Part shown: piece by piece, positions 1-9,064 of the stretch
How the letters are laid out: each line of letters opens with the position of its first letter
Numbering within the stretch: the stretch's first letter is position 1
Source of the DNA: Bacillus horti
GTDB lineage: Bacteria; Bacillota; Bacilli; Caldalkalibacillales; JCM-10596
DNA: 64,000 nt
Direction of reading: 5' to 3'
NCBI RefSeq assembly: GCF_030813115.1
Contig: NZ_JAUSTY010000002.1
Location: 62,001-126,000, forward strand
The notes under the pieces: model-generated
Told to the model about the DNA's origin: nothing
The model's database searches: none
What the model saw: only the letters and a program-made list of their open reading frames with translations
Program-made: the position numbers and the translations under genes

Positions 1-61
1 AGTAAACTTGAAGGTTGTCCTAAACTTAAATAACTTGATTAACTTGATTAATTATAGATAA

Positions 62-1288
62 TTACTTGATAGCGATAGGGGGCTGTTTTAGCTCTCTATT
101 TCTGTTTTCAGTACTTTGTTTGGCAAATCCTTGTGAATAAATCCTTGAGGAATGAATATCCCAATCGAGCATAGCCGGATGCTCTTTTTTGATCGCAGAA
201 ATCAAAGGAAGCTGAAGCTCCTTTTTTGATTGGTTTAAAAGCTCCCGGCCTTTAGTTGAGTAACCTAACAAACGAAGATAGCTTGCTCCTTGCATAAGCT
301 TCAGTTGATCAGCAGATAGCTTTGGAAACTGGTGCAGGATATGCACAAGCATTCTCTGAATCCTGTTCCATGTGTAACGCTTTGTTTTGGTCTGTTCAAT
401 TAGCTCCTTAATGGATAAGGAGACAGATGCCTTATCCCTTAGACGATACTCAATTCCTTCCTCAATTTCATATAAGCTTTTGACCTGTTCAGGTGATTGG
501 GAAAGCAACGTATGAAACAGCTGGGGTGCGAAGCTCTCCCATGAGATTGGTCCTTTCCCTTGTTCTGCCTCACGTAGTAAAATATCGAATGTGAAGTCAG
601 GGACATAGTTTCTAATTAGATTCCATGCAGGGGATTCAGCATCAAATATAGCTTTTCGTATGCTAGTTGCACTGGCGATATGCTGATCAGAAAACGAGGT
701 ATCGTTATAGCCAGCTTTTTCTCGTTTGATGGTGGTTGGCTGAATCTGGCTGTTCAATTTCTTTAAAGCTACTACATACTGTAACCCTAATATGTTATTT
801 GGCTGCTTTAAGAAAGCGGGATCTTCATTTGGCAAGCTCATTTCCTCTAAAGCTGTCATATAGGCTTGGGGATAACTAATACCACTCTTCATTTCTGATC
901 TGATCTTTTCCTTCAAAGCAAGAGGCTCGTTGACCAGTTTGGCAGCATAGTTTAGAAATGGGTTTATCTCACCGTGCTCCGAACCGAAGCATAAATGTGT
1001 GACAAAAGGAAGCTGGTGGAGTATGGAAATAGCTCCAAAAGCAAAATGCTGAGCATGCTGTGTGGCAAACACATATGGAAGCTCTAAGACTAAATCAGCT
1101 CCCATACGTAACGCCATTTCCGTACGTGCCCATTTATCCACTAGAGCAGGTTCACCTCTCTGCAGAAAGTTCCCACTCATGACAATGACAGTGGCATCTG
1201 CTTGAGTTGTTTTTTTCGCTTGCTCAAAATGAAAGTAATGTCCATTATGTAAAGGATTATATTCAACAACCAAGCCGACAACACTCAT
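62..1288 (-). CDS. tmcAL: tRNA(Met) cytidine acetate ligase (YlbM/TmcAL)
   Basis: The 408-residue protein opens with the nucleotidyltransferase-like stretch GLVVEYNPLHNGH, whose HNGH motif (residues 14-17) binds ATP. The family activates acetate with ATP and acetylates the wobble cytidine of elongator tRNA-Met. The full family length is present. The start is the ATG at 1288 because GGAGG (1297-1301 on the minus strand) lies 8 bases upstream; an in-frame GTG three codons earlier overlaps that site. It is transcribed divergently from yceD-rpmF, as ylbM is next to ylbN-rpmF in Bacillus. Function is taken from the family; identity is firm. Confidence 0.93.
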   Translation of the reverse strand: MSVVGLVVEYNPLHNGHYFHFEQAKKTTQADATVIVMSGNFLQRGEPALVDKWARTEMALRMGADLVLELPYVFATQHAQHFAFGAISILHQLPFVTHLCFGSEHGEINPFLNYAAKLVNEPLALKEKIRSEMKSGISYPQAYMTALEEMSLPNEDPAFLKQPNNILGLQYVVALKKLNSQIQPTTIKREKAGYNDTSFSDQHIASATSIRKAIFDAESPAWNLIRNYVPDFTFDILLREAEQGKGPISWESFAPQLFHTLLSQSPEQVKSLYEIEEGIEYRLRDKASVSLSIKELIEQTKTKRYTWNRIQRMLVHILHQFPKLSADQLKLMQGASYLRLLGYSTKGRELLNQSKKELQLPLISAIKKEHPAMLDWDIHSSRIYSQGFAKQSTENRNRELKQPPIAIK

Positions 1289-1596
1289 TTCATTCACCTC
1301 CGAAATGTAGCATGAAAGTTTGCACTTTCTTACATCTCATTCTTGTTATATTTATTATACCAACTATTTTTTCTCATGAAAAAAAATCTCCTTAATTCTT
1401 CTTACGGGAGAGAATTTATGTGAAGGAAAAGTCTATTGTTCAAGTAGGCTATCGATCACAGTGAATAAATTTTTCATGATATACTAGTAGAAGCATTTGG
1501 TCTGACTAGTTCTTAGGCTAGATTCCTAGTTCTAGTTTTAGAAAAAGTATAGAGAAAAATAATAAAATGCTGGAGGGAGAATGAGAGAAATGGGGA
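1289..1596. other. intergenic region with remnant promoter
   Basis: Divergent region of about 300 bases between tmcAL and the HAD remnant. It holds the tmcAL ribosome site and, on the plus strand, an extended -10 (TGATATACT, 1477-1485) without a convincing -35. No codons for the missing HAD motif I (DxDGT) can be found in any frame. Confidence 0.4.
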
Positions 1597-2319
1597 ATGT
1601 TCAGTATTGCCACCGGAAGAATCAAAAGCTCGGTTATGAATTATGTGCATCAATTACCTATAAATGTACCTGGAATTTTATATAATGGTGGATTGGTTTA
1701 TGATTTTAATCAGGATAAACCATTATGGAACAGCTCTTTACCAGATGAAATATATGGCATCGTTCCAATGCTACAGCAACAATTCCCTGAGCTAGGCATA
1801 GAAATTTACAGTGATGAGAAAGCTTATTTTATCCAAGAAAATGCCATTACAGATCTCCACAAATCAAAAGAGTCCATTACAATCTGCTATGATCCAGTAG
1901 ATCAAATTGCTTCTCCATGGGAAAAGATTATTTTAGTGTGGGATCCTGAAAAATTGGAGAAGGTTGAGCAGTTTCTGCAAGTGCTACAATTGCCGATGCA
2001 TCTGGTTCGTTCAGAATCTTTCTTTTTAGAAATTCTACCTAAGGGAGTATCTAAGGGAAGTGCGTTACAGCATTTATTTCGGGAGAGTGATCTCAATCCT
2101 AAGTATGTAGTAGCTATTGGGGATAATATGAATGATTTTGAGCTACTTCAGGAAGCGGAAATCGGAGTGGCTGTAGAAAATGCTCATCCAAGGCTAAAGG
2201 AAGCTGCTGATGTGATTACTGTTCATCATAATCAACACGCCATAGCAGCTATTATTAAGGATATGCAACAGCTACTAGCAGAAAGTAGCAAAGTAGAAAA
2301 GAAAAAGATCGCTTTTTAA
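1597..2319 (+). pseudogene. 5'-truncated Cof-type HAD-IIB phosphatase
   Basis: The 240-residue frame begins at HAD motif II (FSIATGR, residues 2-8). It keeps the motif III lysine region (PKGVSKGSAL) and motif IV (GDNMND, residues 175-180), with a C-terminus typical of Cof/YkrA sugar-phosphate phosphatases. The first 35-45 residues of the family, holding the nucleophile motif DxDGT, are absent, and an in-frame TGA at 1582 blocks any extension. A ribosome site (GGAGGG, 1572-1577) and an ATG at 1581 lie just upstream in another frame and encode MREMGNV, which fits the helix normally preceding motif II. That suggests a frameshift near 1598 on top of a larger loss. If translated, the product should have no phosphatase activity. 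Confidence 0.75.
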
Positions 2320-2364
2320 TGAGTGGGAAACTTGAAATGAAGTGAGAAATGATCTCATGAAAAG

Positions 2365-2394
2365 TTGACAAAAAGCCTATGAACACGATATAAT
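2365..2394 (+). promoter_or_regulatory. SigA promoter for yceD-rpmF
   Basis: TTGACA (2365-2370) and TATAAT (2389-2394), both perfect consensus, separated by 18 bases, end 27 bases before the yceD start codon. This should drive the yceD-rpmF operon strongly. Confidence 0.85.
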
Positions 2395-2421
2395 TACTTC
2401 TGTTGCTTTGAGGTGATAAGA

Positions 2422-2967
2422 ATGAAGATTGAGAAGAAATCTTGCTTTGAGTTAAAAGGAAAACAGATGACTCTGGAGCATACTTATGAATTACCTCATT
2501 TGGTTGAGCAGAATAAGCAGCTTCTTGCCCTATCTCCAGCTAAATTCAGCGGAAAAGGGGAAATGGAAGCAGGACTATTTATAGTCAAAGGTGTAATTGT
2601 AGGTCAATATACACTACCTTGTTCACGTTGTTTAACCGATGTCATCTATGATTATGAACAGGACATAGAGGAACTATTCTCTTTACAGCCGAGCATTTTA
2701 CAAATTGAAACTGAAGAAGATGAGGATGACCTGACAGAGGAAATACATCCTGTACATGGTCAGGAAATCGATCTTACTCCTTATATAGAGGAAGAGATTC
2801 TGATGTCCATTCCGTTTGTTCCTACGTGTCAGTCAAAAGAAGAATGCGAAGCAAACCAGGTTCTTGAGGGAACAGGCTGGTCTGTACTTACAGAAGAAAT
2901 GAAGAAGAACAAAATTGATCCTAGGTTAGCGGATTTAGCGAAGTTATTTGATCAGAAGAAAGATTAA
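2422..2967 (+). CDS. yceD: YceD/DUF177 family protein (YlbN)
   Basis: A 181-residue acidic protein of the DUF177/YceD family, conserved next to rpmF across bacteria and linked with 23S rRNA or 50S assembly. The CxxC (CSRC) near residue 72 and the later pair in FVPTCQSKEEC are typical of the Firmicute form. The ATG at 2422 is preferred over the GTG at 2413, because GAGGTG immediately precedes it with suitable spacing and the GTG lies inside that site. It is co-transcribed with rpmF 56 bases downstream from a strong SigA promoter. The molecular function is not settled by sequence. Confidence 0.9.
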   Translation: MKIEKKSCFELKGKQMTLEHTYELPHLVEQNKQLLALSPAKFSGKGEMEAGLFIVKGVIVGQYTLPCSRCLTDVIYDYEQDIEELFSLQPSILQIETEEDEDDLTEEIHPVHGQEIDLTPYIEEEILMSIPFVPTCQSKEECEANQVLEGTGWSVLTEEMKKNKIDPRLADLAKLFDQKKD

Positions 2968-3023
2968 CTCGCTTTAATTTCCTATACATCCTATGTATAC
3001 TTTCTTGAAGGGGGTGGAGTAAC

Positions 3024-3200
3024 ATGGCAGTACCTTTTAGAAGAACTTCTAAAACTCGCAAAAACAAGAGACGTACTCATTTCAAACTATCTGTACCTGG
3101 AATGGTAAAATGCTCTCATTGTGGAGAATTAAAGCTAGCTCACCGAGTATGTAAATCTTGTGGAACTTATAAAGGTGAAGATGTAGTAAATAACGACTAG
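3024..3200 (+). CDS. rpmF: 50S ribosomal protein L32
   Basis: A 58-residue protein starting [17 protein letters not shown], the signature N-terminus of bacterial L32, followed by a zinc ribbon with two CxxC pairs (CSHC and CKSC). This is therefore the zinc-containing (C+) paralog. The ribosome site GGGGGTGGAG lies just before the ATG. It is the last gene of the yceD-rpmF operon and is followed by a strong terminator. Confidence 0.98.
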   Translation: MAVPFRRTSKTRKNKRRTHFKLSVPGMVKCSHCGELKLAHRVCKSCGTYKGEDVVNND

Positions 3201-3218
3201 TTAATATCTTTATCAACC

Positions 3219-3257
3219 AAAAAATCCGACTAGAGTAAAATCTCTAGTCGGATTTTT
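3219..3257 (+). terminator. rho-independent terminator after rpmF
   Basis: A stem AATCCGACTAGAG / CTCTAGTCGGATT with a short loop and six Ts. A reverse-strand run of A opposite means it may also serve the convergent DUF2007-like gene. Confidence 0.9.
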
Positions 3258-3277
3258 TGTTGAACTGATTGACTAAC

Positions 3278-3595
3278 TTACGCGTAGCTCATCTGCTCTA
3301 ATACTTCGTCTGCTTTTGCTACATCGTTTTTATGGACAAGTAGCTGCAGTGATGATTCTGGTGGTGTAAAGCCTGAAAAATTAGCAGGATGATTATGTGC
3401 TGGAACAGCGTTATCTTGAGGAACATTTTCTAATTTACAACGTATATCATGCTCCTTTAGATAATCGTATTTTTCTCTTATATCATCCGTATGCTGGCTA
3501 GAAGCTACAGAATATACCTTCCAAGTCGTTTTTCTATACCACACGATCCCACCAAAGATCACTACAATAGCACCTAAAGCTATTAGAAATTCCAT
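3278..3595 (-). CDS. membrane-anchored DUF2007-like protein
   Basis: 105 residues: one N-terminal membrane segment (about residues 3-20), a basic WYRK turn, then a soluble domain. The pattern YDYLKEHDIRCKLEN followed by LQLLVHKNDVAKADEVLEQM resembles DUF2007 (a GlnB-like fold of unknown role). The start is the ATG at 3595, 9 bases after GGAGG on the minus strand, rather than the TTG at 3601. It is monocistronic and convergent with rpmF. No function can be assigned. Confidence 0.75.
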   Translation of the reverse strand: MEFLIALGAIVVIFGGIVWYRKTTWKVYSVASSQHTDDIREKYDYLKEHDIRCKLENVPQDNAVPAHNHPANFSGFTPPESSLQLLVHKNDVAKADEVLEQMSYA

Positions 3596-3926
3596 GATCA
3601 AACACCTCCTATAGGATTTAGCCTCTTATTAAGAAAGAAGCTAGTGGACATTTCACCTTCCATTGGATTAGAAGGATTCTTACTATTTTCGATACCCCTT
3701 ATGAGAAGATATAAACCCTACTGGCTTAAAAATAAGCAAATCTCCCTCTTTTATTAACCATCTTCTATTTAGTCTTAAAAAACTCTTACTTTGTTCATAA
3801 TTTTTAATAAGTAGATCACATTTTTGTAACAATTATGGGGAACATAACAAATACGTAAGCGAGAATAGCTTACTTGCTTTAGATAATAGCAAATAATAAA
3901 TAAAAACTATTTAGGAGGTTTTATCA
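3596..3926. other. divergent intergenic region
   Basis: 331 bases between the DUF2007-like gene and the small lipoprotein. It contains both ribosome sites (AGGAGGT near 3604-3610 on the minus strand and AGGAGGT at 3913-3919 on the plus strand) and is otherwise AT-rich. I see no other gene or clear structure. Confidence 0.5.
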
Positions 3927-4076
3927 ATGAAAAAGCTTGCTTTGACACTAGCGTTAGTTGGAGTGTTTGCCTTTACAACAGGATGTGCTGACGTAGAGCC
4001 AGGTCCAGATAATGACATGGACATGGAGACCCCAGGAACTGACATGAATGAGGGTGGAGATGGCATCGGAGGTTAA
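3927..4076 (+). CDS. small acidic lipoprotein
   Basis: A 49-residue precursor: a short signal peptide (MKKLALTLALVGVFAF) ends in the lipobox TTGC, so Cys20 should be lipidated. The mature peptide of 30 residues is rich in Asp, Glu, Gly, Pro and Met (DNDMDMETPGTDM). The ribosome site TTAGGAGGT stands 7 bases before the ATG and a strong terminator follows, so it is a self-contained transcription unit. I do not recognise the family. Similar tiny lipoproteins occur in spore formers, sometimes as spore proteins, but nothing here proves that. Confidence 0.8.
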   Translation: MKKLALTLALVGVFAFTTGCADVEPGPDNDMDMETPGTDMNEGGDGIGG

Positions 4077-4115
4077 GCTTCCGTACCGTTCTACTTAAAG
4101 TCTTTATAAAGACTG

Positions 4116-4151
4116 AAAAAAGCTTGAGGGATTTCCCTCAAGCTTTTTTTA
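4116..4151 (+). terminator. terminator after small lipoprotein
   Basis: Stem AAAAGCTTGAGGG / CCCTCAAGCTTTT with loop ATTT and a seven-T run. Confidence 0.93.
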
Positions 4152-4291
4152 TAGGATTCATTGAATAGACCTCCTCCTCTTTTTTATGATGGTGACTGAA
4201 GCTTTACAGGTGGATGAGCCTAATTTCCCTATCTTGGGTATCGTGGGCAAAAAGGAATGAATATCATGTAGATGAAAAAGGAGGAGGTTCA

Positions 4292-4672
4292 ATGAATCAC
4301 GAGTTTCATTCCCATAGTCACGATTTAAAACAGGTATGTATCACTTATGTTCATCATTATGTAAGAATAAAAATACATGATGGAAAAACGTATGAGGGTA
4401 TGATTGAACATGTGGATGATCAAAACGTTCATATGATTGCCCCTGATATGAATCCTAGGGTTTCACAAGATTTTGAAATGAGTAATATTACTCAAGTAAA
4501 TGATTCAGGACAATATGAAAGACAATTTTATCCTGGGTATTACCCCTATGGATATGGTCCTTACGGATATGGATATGGATATGGATATGGACCATTCTAT
4601 CCGGGATATAGGAGGTTTGTTCTGCCTCTAGCTGCACTGTCTGCTTTAACCCTACTTCCATTCTTTTGGTAA
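4292..4672 (+). CDS. hypothetical protein with Sm-like core and GY-rich segment
   Basis: 126 residues from the ATG at 4292, chosen because GGAGGAGG lies just before it. The first half is His-rich (HEFHSHSHD) and continues VRIKIHDGKTYEGMIEHVDD, which looks like the strand-turn pattern of an Sm/LSm barrel. Then comes a Gly-Tyr-Pro run (YGPYGYGYGYGYGP) and a hydrophobic C-terminal helix ending LLPFFW that could anchor in a membrane. GY-rich tails are frequent in spore coat and other surface proteins. I do not recognise it; the coat link is only a guess from composition. Confidence 0.75.
   Translation: MNHEFHSHSHDLKQVCITYVHHYVRIKIHDGKTYEGMIEHVDDQNVHMIAPDMNPRVSQDFEMSNITQVNDSGQYERQFYPGYYPYGYGPYGYGYGYGYGPFYPGYRRFVLPLAALSALTLLPFFW
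4565..4590 (+). repeat. hexanucleotide tandem repeat GGATAT x4
   Basis: Four exact GGATAT units encode the Gly-Tyr run of the preceding protein. In-frame slippage here would change the number of GY dipeptides without a frameshift. Confidence 0.85.
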
Positions 4673-4723
4673 TACGAAAAATTGTAGTTCTCTGCAGTTC
4701 ATGAATAAGAATTTATATTCTAT

Positions 4724-4761
4724 AGATCCTTCTTACTGGTTGTGGTAAGGAGGATCTTTTT
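4724..4761 (+). terminator. terminator after the GY-rich gene
   Basis: Arms AGATCCTTCTTAC and GTAAGGAGGATCT form an imperfect stem followed by TTTT. Confidence 0.7.
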
Positions 4762-4868
4762 ATATAGGACCATGTCTCACAGCCCTCTTGCCCTAGAGGA
4801 TAATTTTACATGGTTTGGTTACATTAAGGGATGAAGAATTTTTAACTTAGGGAACGGGGTTATAGACG

Positions 4869-6482
4869 ATGAGCAGTAACTGGCGTAAACCGATCCGTGC
4901 ACGAGAATTTAGAAAGCATAAGCAACGAAAAAAATATGAAAATGAGATTCTGGAACATTTAGACCATATTGATTTAAGCAGAAGCATCGAAGAGAACCTA
5001 GAAATGGTGCGCAAGGTGTTCGGTGAGTCTGATGATGTCGTCCTTCGTGAGTTTAATATAGCTACTGAGAGTAGGCTAAGGGCAGCTATTGTATATATAG
5101 ATGGATTAACAGATCGAAATGTTATTGATGAATATATTTTAGGTGGACTTATGATTGATCTTGAGGGGAAGCTCAATGAAGAAGAGGGCAGAAGTCCTGA
5201 ACATTTATTTAATTGGATAAAAGATAAGGGATTAACGATTAACGAGGTTGGTCAAACAAATAAATTAAGAAAATTAATAGATAGTATTTTATCTGGGGAT
5301 TGTGTCATTCTGTTTGATCGGGTTGATACAGCCTTGCTAGCTAATGCAAAAGGCTGGGAAAAGCGAGGTGTTCAAGAGCCTCAGACAGAATCTGTTGTTA
5401 GAGGGCCAAGAGACGGATTTGAGGAGACACTAAGGGTAAATACAGCCTTAGTAAGAAGAAGACTTAAGGATCCGAATCTAAGAGTGAAAAATCTACAGGT
5501 TGGACAAAAAACACATACGGATATTTGCATTATGTATATTGAAGGAGTAGTTGATCAAGACGTATTAGATGAGCTTTTGCGAAGGGTTTCGGAAATTAAC
5601 ACAGACATTATCATTGAAAGTGGATATATTGAACAGTTTATAGAAGACCATCCGTGGTCTCCATTCCCACAAATTCAGAATACTGAAAGACCAGATAAGG
5701 TCGTAGCTAATCTTGCTGAGGGTAAGGTTGCTCTTTTTGTAGATGGAACACCGTTTGTTCTTATTCTACCCGCTTTATTAACCCAATTTTATCATAGCCC
5801 TGAGGATTATTATGAGCGTTTTATTATAGGGACCCTAATCAGATTCATTCGAGTGTTGAGTATGCTTATTGCCTTATTACTCCCTTCTCTGTACATTGCC
5901 TTTTCTTCCTTTCATCCTGAAATGATACCTTCAAAGCTAGTTATAGCGATGGCTGCGGGTAGGTCAACGGTACCATTCCCTTCGATCCTCGAAGCGATGC
6001 TGATGGAAATCAGTATAGAAATATTAAGAGAGGCTAGTATCAGACTTCCTGGACCTATAGGTCCAACAATAGGAATTGTAGGAGCTCTAGTGGTGGGGCA
6101 GGCTTCCGTTCAAGCTGGAATCGTTAGCCCTATCATGGTTATTGTTGTTGCTCTAACAACAATCGGTTCCTTCGTATCGCCAAGCTATAATGCAGCAATT
6201 GCCTTAAGAATGCTACGTTTTCCAGTCATGATTGCAGCGGCTATGTTTGGACTGTACGGCATTATGCTCTTTATCATTGTGATTATTATTCATTTATGCT
6301 CTATTAAATCCTTCGGAATTCCTTACATGGCTCCCTTTACACCTATGAGAACACAAGATAGTAAGGATACTATAATAAGAGCTCCGTTATATATGATGAA
6401 AAAAAGACCATCACCATTCGAATCTAAGAATAAGCAGCGCATAGCTTTAAATTCTTTAAAGAAAGAGGATCATAATGAGTAG
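4869..6482 (+). CDS. spore germinant receptor A subunit (GerAA/GerKA family)
   Basis: 537 residues of the GerA A-subunit family. A hydrophilic N-terminal domain of about 300 residues is followed by hydrophobic segments (near residues 320-345, then several between 380 and 480) carrying the conserved block ASIRLPGPIGPTIGIVGALV. With its B and C partners it forms the germinant receptor and ligand-gated channel in the spore inner membrane. It is the first gene of a gerA-gerB-gerC operon and overlaps the next gene by 8 bases. The nutrient it senses cannot be read from sequence, so no letter is assigned. Confidence 0.95.
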   Translation: MSSNWRKPIRAREFRKHKQRKKYENEILEHLDHIDLSRSIEENLEMVRKVFGESDDVVLREFNIATESRLRAAIVYIDGLTDRNVIDEYILGGLMIDLEGKLNEEEGRSPEHLFNWIKDKGLTINEVGQTNKLRKLIDSILSGDCVILFDRVDTALLANAKGWEKRGVQEPQTESVVRGPRDGFEETLRVNTALVRRRLKDPNLRVKNLQVGQKTHTDICIMYIEGVVDQDVLDELLRRVSEINTDIIIESGYIEQFIEDHPWSPFPQIQNTERPDKVVANLAEGKVALFVDGTPFVLILPALLTQFYHSPEDYYERFIIGTLIRFIRVLSMLIALLLPSLYIAFSSFHPEMIPSKLVIAMAAGRSTVPFPSILEAMLMEISIEILREASIRLPGPIGPTIGIVGALVVGQASVQAGIVSPIMVIVVALTTIGSFVSPSYNAAIALRMLRFPVMIAAAMFGLYGIMLFIIVIIIHLCSIKSFGIPYMAPFTPMRTQDSKDTIIRAPLYMMKKRPSPFESKNKQRIALNSLKKEDHNE

Positions 6483-7905
6483 ATGGAATCAAACCCCTAT
6501 TGGGCAAAATCAATCAGACATGAACTCATCCACAGCTGGCTCAGCGATACAAGGGAGGGAACAACCGAATACTAAACAGCAAGCTGTCATAGCTCCACGA
6601 CAATCACCATCTTTAATAGCTAGTACAATTATTGGGGTAGGTGTACTTACTCTTCCTAGAATCACATCTCAGGCTTTGAGTGAAGCTGCTTGGATAAGTA
6701 CATTGGCTGGGGCTTTGATAAGCATTGGAGTTATTTGGGTTCTAACAAGATTAGGTTTGAGGTTCCCATATATGAGTATAGTTGACTACCTTCCTATTAT
6801 TTTGGGCTCCTCCAAAAAAGGAATTGGTAAAGGAATAGGAATAGTTCTTACGTTCCCTATTGTCATAGGGATCTTGTTTTACTGGCTGGGAACAACCGCT
6901 TCGATATCTCGAACATTTGGAGAGGTAGTCGTTGGAGCAGTTCTTGTTCATACTCCTATTGAAGTGCTTATAGCCACGATGCTGCTCCTTTCTTTTGTTC
7001 TTACTATGTACGAGGTTGAAGTTTTGGCTAGGGTGAATGAAATTTTGCTTCCGATTATTGTGGTACCTGTTCTTTTTATAGCCCTCCTCTCCTTCCAAAG
7101 CTTTGAACTCGATAATATTTTGCCTATATGGCCAGATCTAAGTATAAAGCAGTTTTTATATGGCATACTTATTACTTGCCTCGCTTATCAGGGATTTGAA
7201 ATCATTACAATACTTTCTGCATACACACATGTTTCGAAAAAGAACAGTCGCTTAAATATAATAGGGGTCATCATTCCTTCTGTGATCTTTTTGTTAATTG
7301 TTATTGCAGGAATATCTGTATTTGGAGTGGAGGAGCTTGATCAACTTATGTGGCCCACCCTTGAATTAGTTAAAGTTACCCAGGCCCCAGGACAAGTTCT
7401 TGAAAGAATGGAATCTGCCTTTTTAGGTGTATGGGTAGCTGCTGTATTCAGTGCATCTGCTAATTTATACTATGTGTCCACCATTCTTATAAGTAAGTAT
7501 TTCAAATTAGCTAGGTATAGACGCTGGGTATCCTTGGGCTTATTACCAATTATATTTTGGTTATCTTTGCTCCCAAGGAATGTCATACAGCTGTTCGATT
7601 GGCAATTGCTTTTAAGTTTTGCCGGAGCAATTATAACGTTTGTACTACCTATTCTTATGCTACTGCTTGCTATTGTGCGTAAAAAAGGTGTTCGGCAACC
7701 CCCTTATGAGGATGGAAATGAAGATGAAAACGAGAGTGACTCATCTAGCTCAAGGTCAAGGAAAACATCTCCAAATAACAAAAAAGGAGAAACAGCTAAC
7801 GACGGTTCAAATTCAAAGGAACACAATACAAGCTCCACAGAAAAAAGAAGCAAGGGAAATGATCAAGGAAATAAAAGTAGGGGGGAGAGTATTGAAGAAG
7901 ATTAA
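6475..7905 (+). CDS. spore germinant receptor B subunit (endospore permease)
   Basis: 476 residues. Residues about 40-400 are a polytopic GerAB/GerKB-type permease of the amino acid transporter superfamily (ASTIIGVGVLTLPR is the usual first-helix signature), thought to bind the germinant. Two features are odd: an N-terminal hydrophilic Gln/Ser-rich stretch of about 40 residues, and a C-terminal hydrophilic tail of some 65 residues made almost entirely of D, E, N, S, K and G. Family members usually end soon after the last helix. Overlaps with gerA (8 bases) and gerC (14 bases) imply translational coupling. Confidence 0.93.
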   Translation: MSRWNQTPIGQNQSDMNSSTAGSAIQGREQPNTKQQAVIAPRQSPSLIASTIIGVGVLTLPRITSQALSEAAWISTLAGALISIGVIWVLTRLGLRFPYMSIVDYLPIILGSSKKGIGKGIGIVLTFPIVIGILFYWLGTTASISRTFGEVVVGAVLVHTPIEVLIATMLLLSFVLTMYEVEVLARVNEILLPIIVVPVLFIALLSFQSFELDNILPIWPDLSIKQFLYGILITCLAYQGFEIITILSAYTHVSKKNSRLNIIGVIIPSVIFLLIVIAGISVFGVEELDQLMWPTLELVKVTQAPGQVLERMESAFLGVWVAAVFSASANLYYVSTILISKYFKLARYRRWVSLGLLPIIFWLSLLPRNVIQLFDWQLLLSFAGAIITFVLPILMLLLAIVRKKGVRQPPYEDGNEDENESDSSSSRSRKTSPNNKKGETANDGSNSKEHNTSSTEKRSKGNDQGNKSRGESIEED

Positions 7906-9064
7906 TTTTCAGGATCATCAAAAGACATTCCTACTCCTTTCTATCTGTATCATTTGTCTCCATCTTACTACTGGGTGCTGGGATAGGCGGGAGCTGGAAG
8001 AGCGTGTATCTGTTTTAGGAGTTGGGATTGATGTGATTGAAGGATCGGAGGAGGGTGAAGAGTTATATAAAATCACCTTGCAAATTCCTATACCCATCAT
8101 GATTGCTGGTTCAGCAGAAGGTGGTGGTGGGGGTGGGATCGGTGCAGTTAGAGTCATAAGTTCTACGGGAACAACTGTACTAGATGCTATGAACAATATT
8201 CAGCAACGCTTGAATCAGGAGGTTTTTTTGGGACACGCAAGGATCATAGCTATCAGTGAAGCCGTAGCTAGAAAAGGGGTAGAGGATATTCTAGACGGTT
8301 TTAGAAGAGAACCTTCCATCCGTCGTTTATTATGGTTTATAGTTGTTGAGGGTGAAGCCAGTAATTTAATGTATGTGGATCCGAAATTAGAACAAATTCC
8401 TATCGTCTATACGATGACCATGATTAGAAATGGTGTAGACACAGAACGTATTCCGGATTTCAACTTAGGAAGATACTATATAGCTGAGTCAGATTCATCA
8501 AAACAGCCAGCGTTAAATTATATCCAAGTAGGAGAAGAAGACGTCTCTTGGAAGGGGATAGCCTTATTTAAGAAAGATATGATGGTTGGGGATTTAGATT
8601 CGAAACAAAGCTGGCTTCTGATGCAAATGAGGGAGGAGGATCTTGGAGGTGATTTCCTAGTTTATCCTAGAGAGAATAACCGAAGATCGCATATCCTTAT
8701 TCGACCTAAGCAAATTAATACAAAAGTAAAGACTAAAATAGAAAATGGACAGGTTCAAGCTCACTATGAGGTCTACATGCAAGCCGACATTCTTGAAGAG
8801 ATCCATGAAGGAGATATATCTTATGCATATAGAATAGATGAGCTATCCCTAGCTACGAAGAAGGATTTTGAAGAAGCAGCAGCAGAGGTCATTAGACTTA
8901 TGCAGGAAGAGTTTCAAACGGATGGCTTACAGTTAGGGAGTAAAATAAAAGCCCGTCATTATAAAGAATGGAAAAACATGGACTGGAAACACAACTTTAC
9001 GACTGCAAAAATCGATGTAAGCTATAAGGTAGAGCTTAGAAGAATAGGAATGAAAATAAAATAG
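7892..9064 (+). CDS. spore germinant receptor C subunit lipoprotein (GerC family)
   Basis: The 390-residue protein starts at the TTG at 7892, 6 bases after GGGGGAG. This gives a signal peptide (KKINFQDHQKTFLLLSIC) and lipobox TTGC with Cys29, followed by WDRRELEE, the hallmark of GerC proteins. A much longer open frame back to 7640 runs through the gerB tail and would destroy the signal peptide, so it is rejected. GerC is a lipoprotein on the outer face of the inner spore membrane and is needed for the receptor to work. A Gly-rich run (EGGGGGGIGA) near residue 80 is a small peculiarity. Confidence 0.93.
   Translation: MKKINFQDHQKTFLLLSICIICLHLTTGCWDRRELEERVSVLGVGIDVIEGSEEGEELYKITLQIPIPIMIAGSAEGGGGGGIGAVRVISSTGTTVLDAMNNIQQRLNQEVFLGHARIIAISEAVARKGVEDILDGFRREPSIRRLLWFIVVEGEASNLMYVDPKLEQIPIVYTMTMIRNGVDTERIPDFNLGRYYIAESDSSKQPALNYIQVGEEDVSWKGIALFKKDMMVGDLDSKQSWLLMQMREEDLGGDFLVYPRENNRRSHILIRPKQINTKVKTKIENGQVQAHYEVYMQADILEEIHEGDISYAYRIDELSLATKKDFEEAAAEVIRLMQEEFQTDGLQLGSKIKARHYKEWKNMDWKHNFTTAKIDVSYKVELRRIGMKIK

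Noticed and set aside
7640-7891. Long in-frame extension upstream of gerC
   Set aside because: It runs within the gerB tail in another frame, lacks a ribosome site at its start and would remove the signal peptide and lipobox from the N-terminus. TTG at 7892 is the better start.
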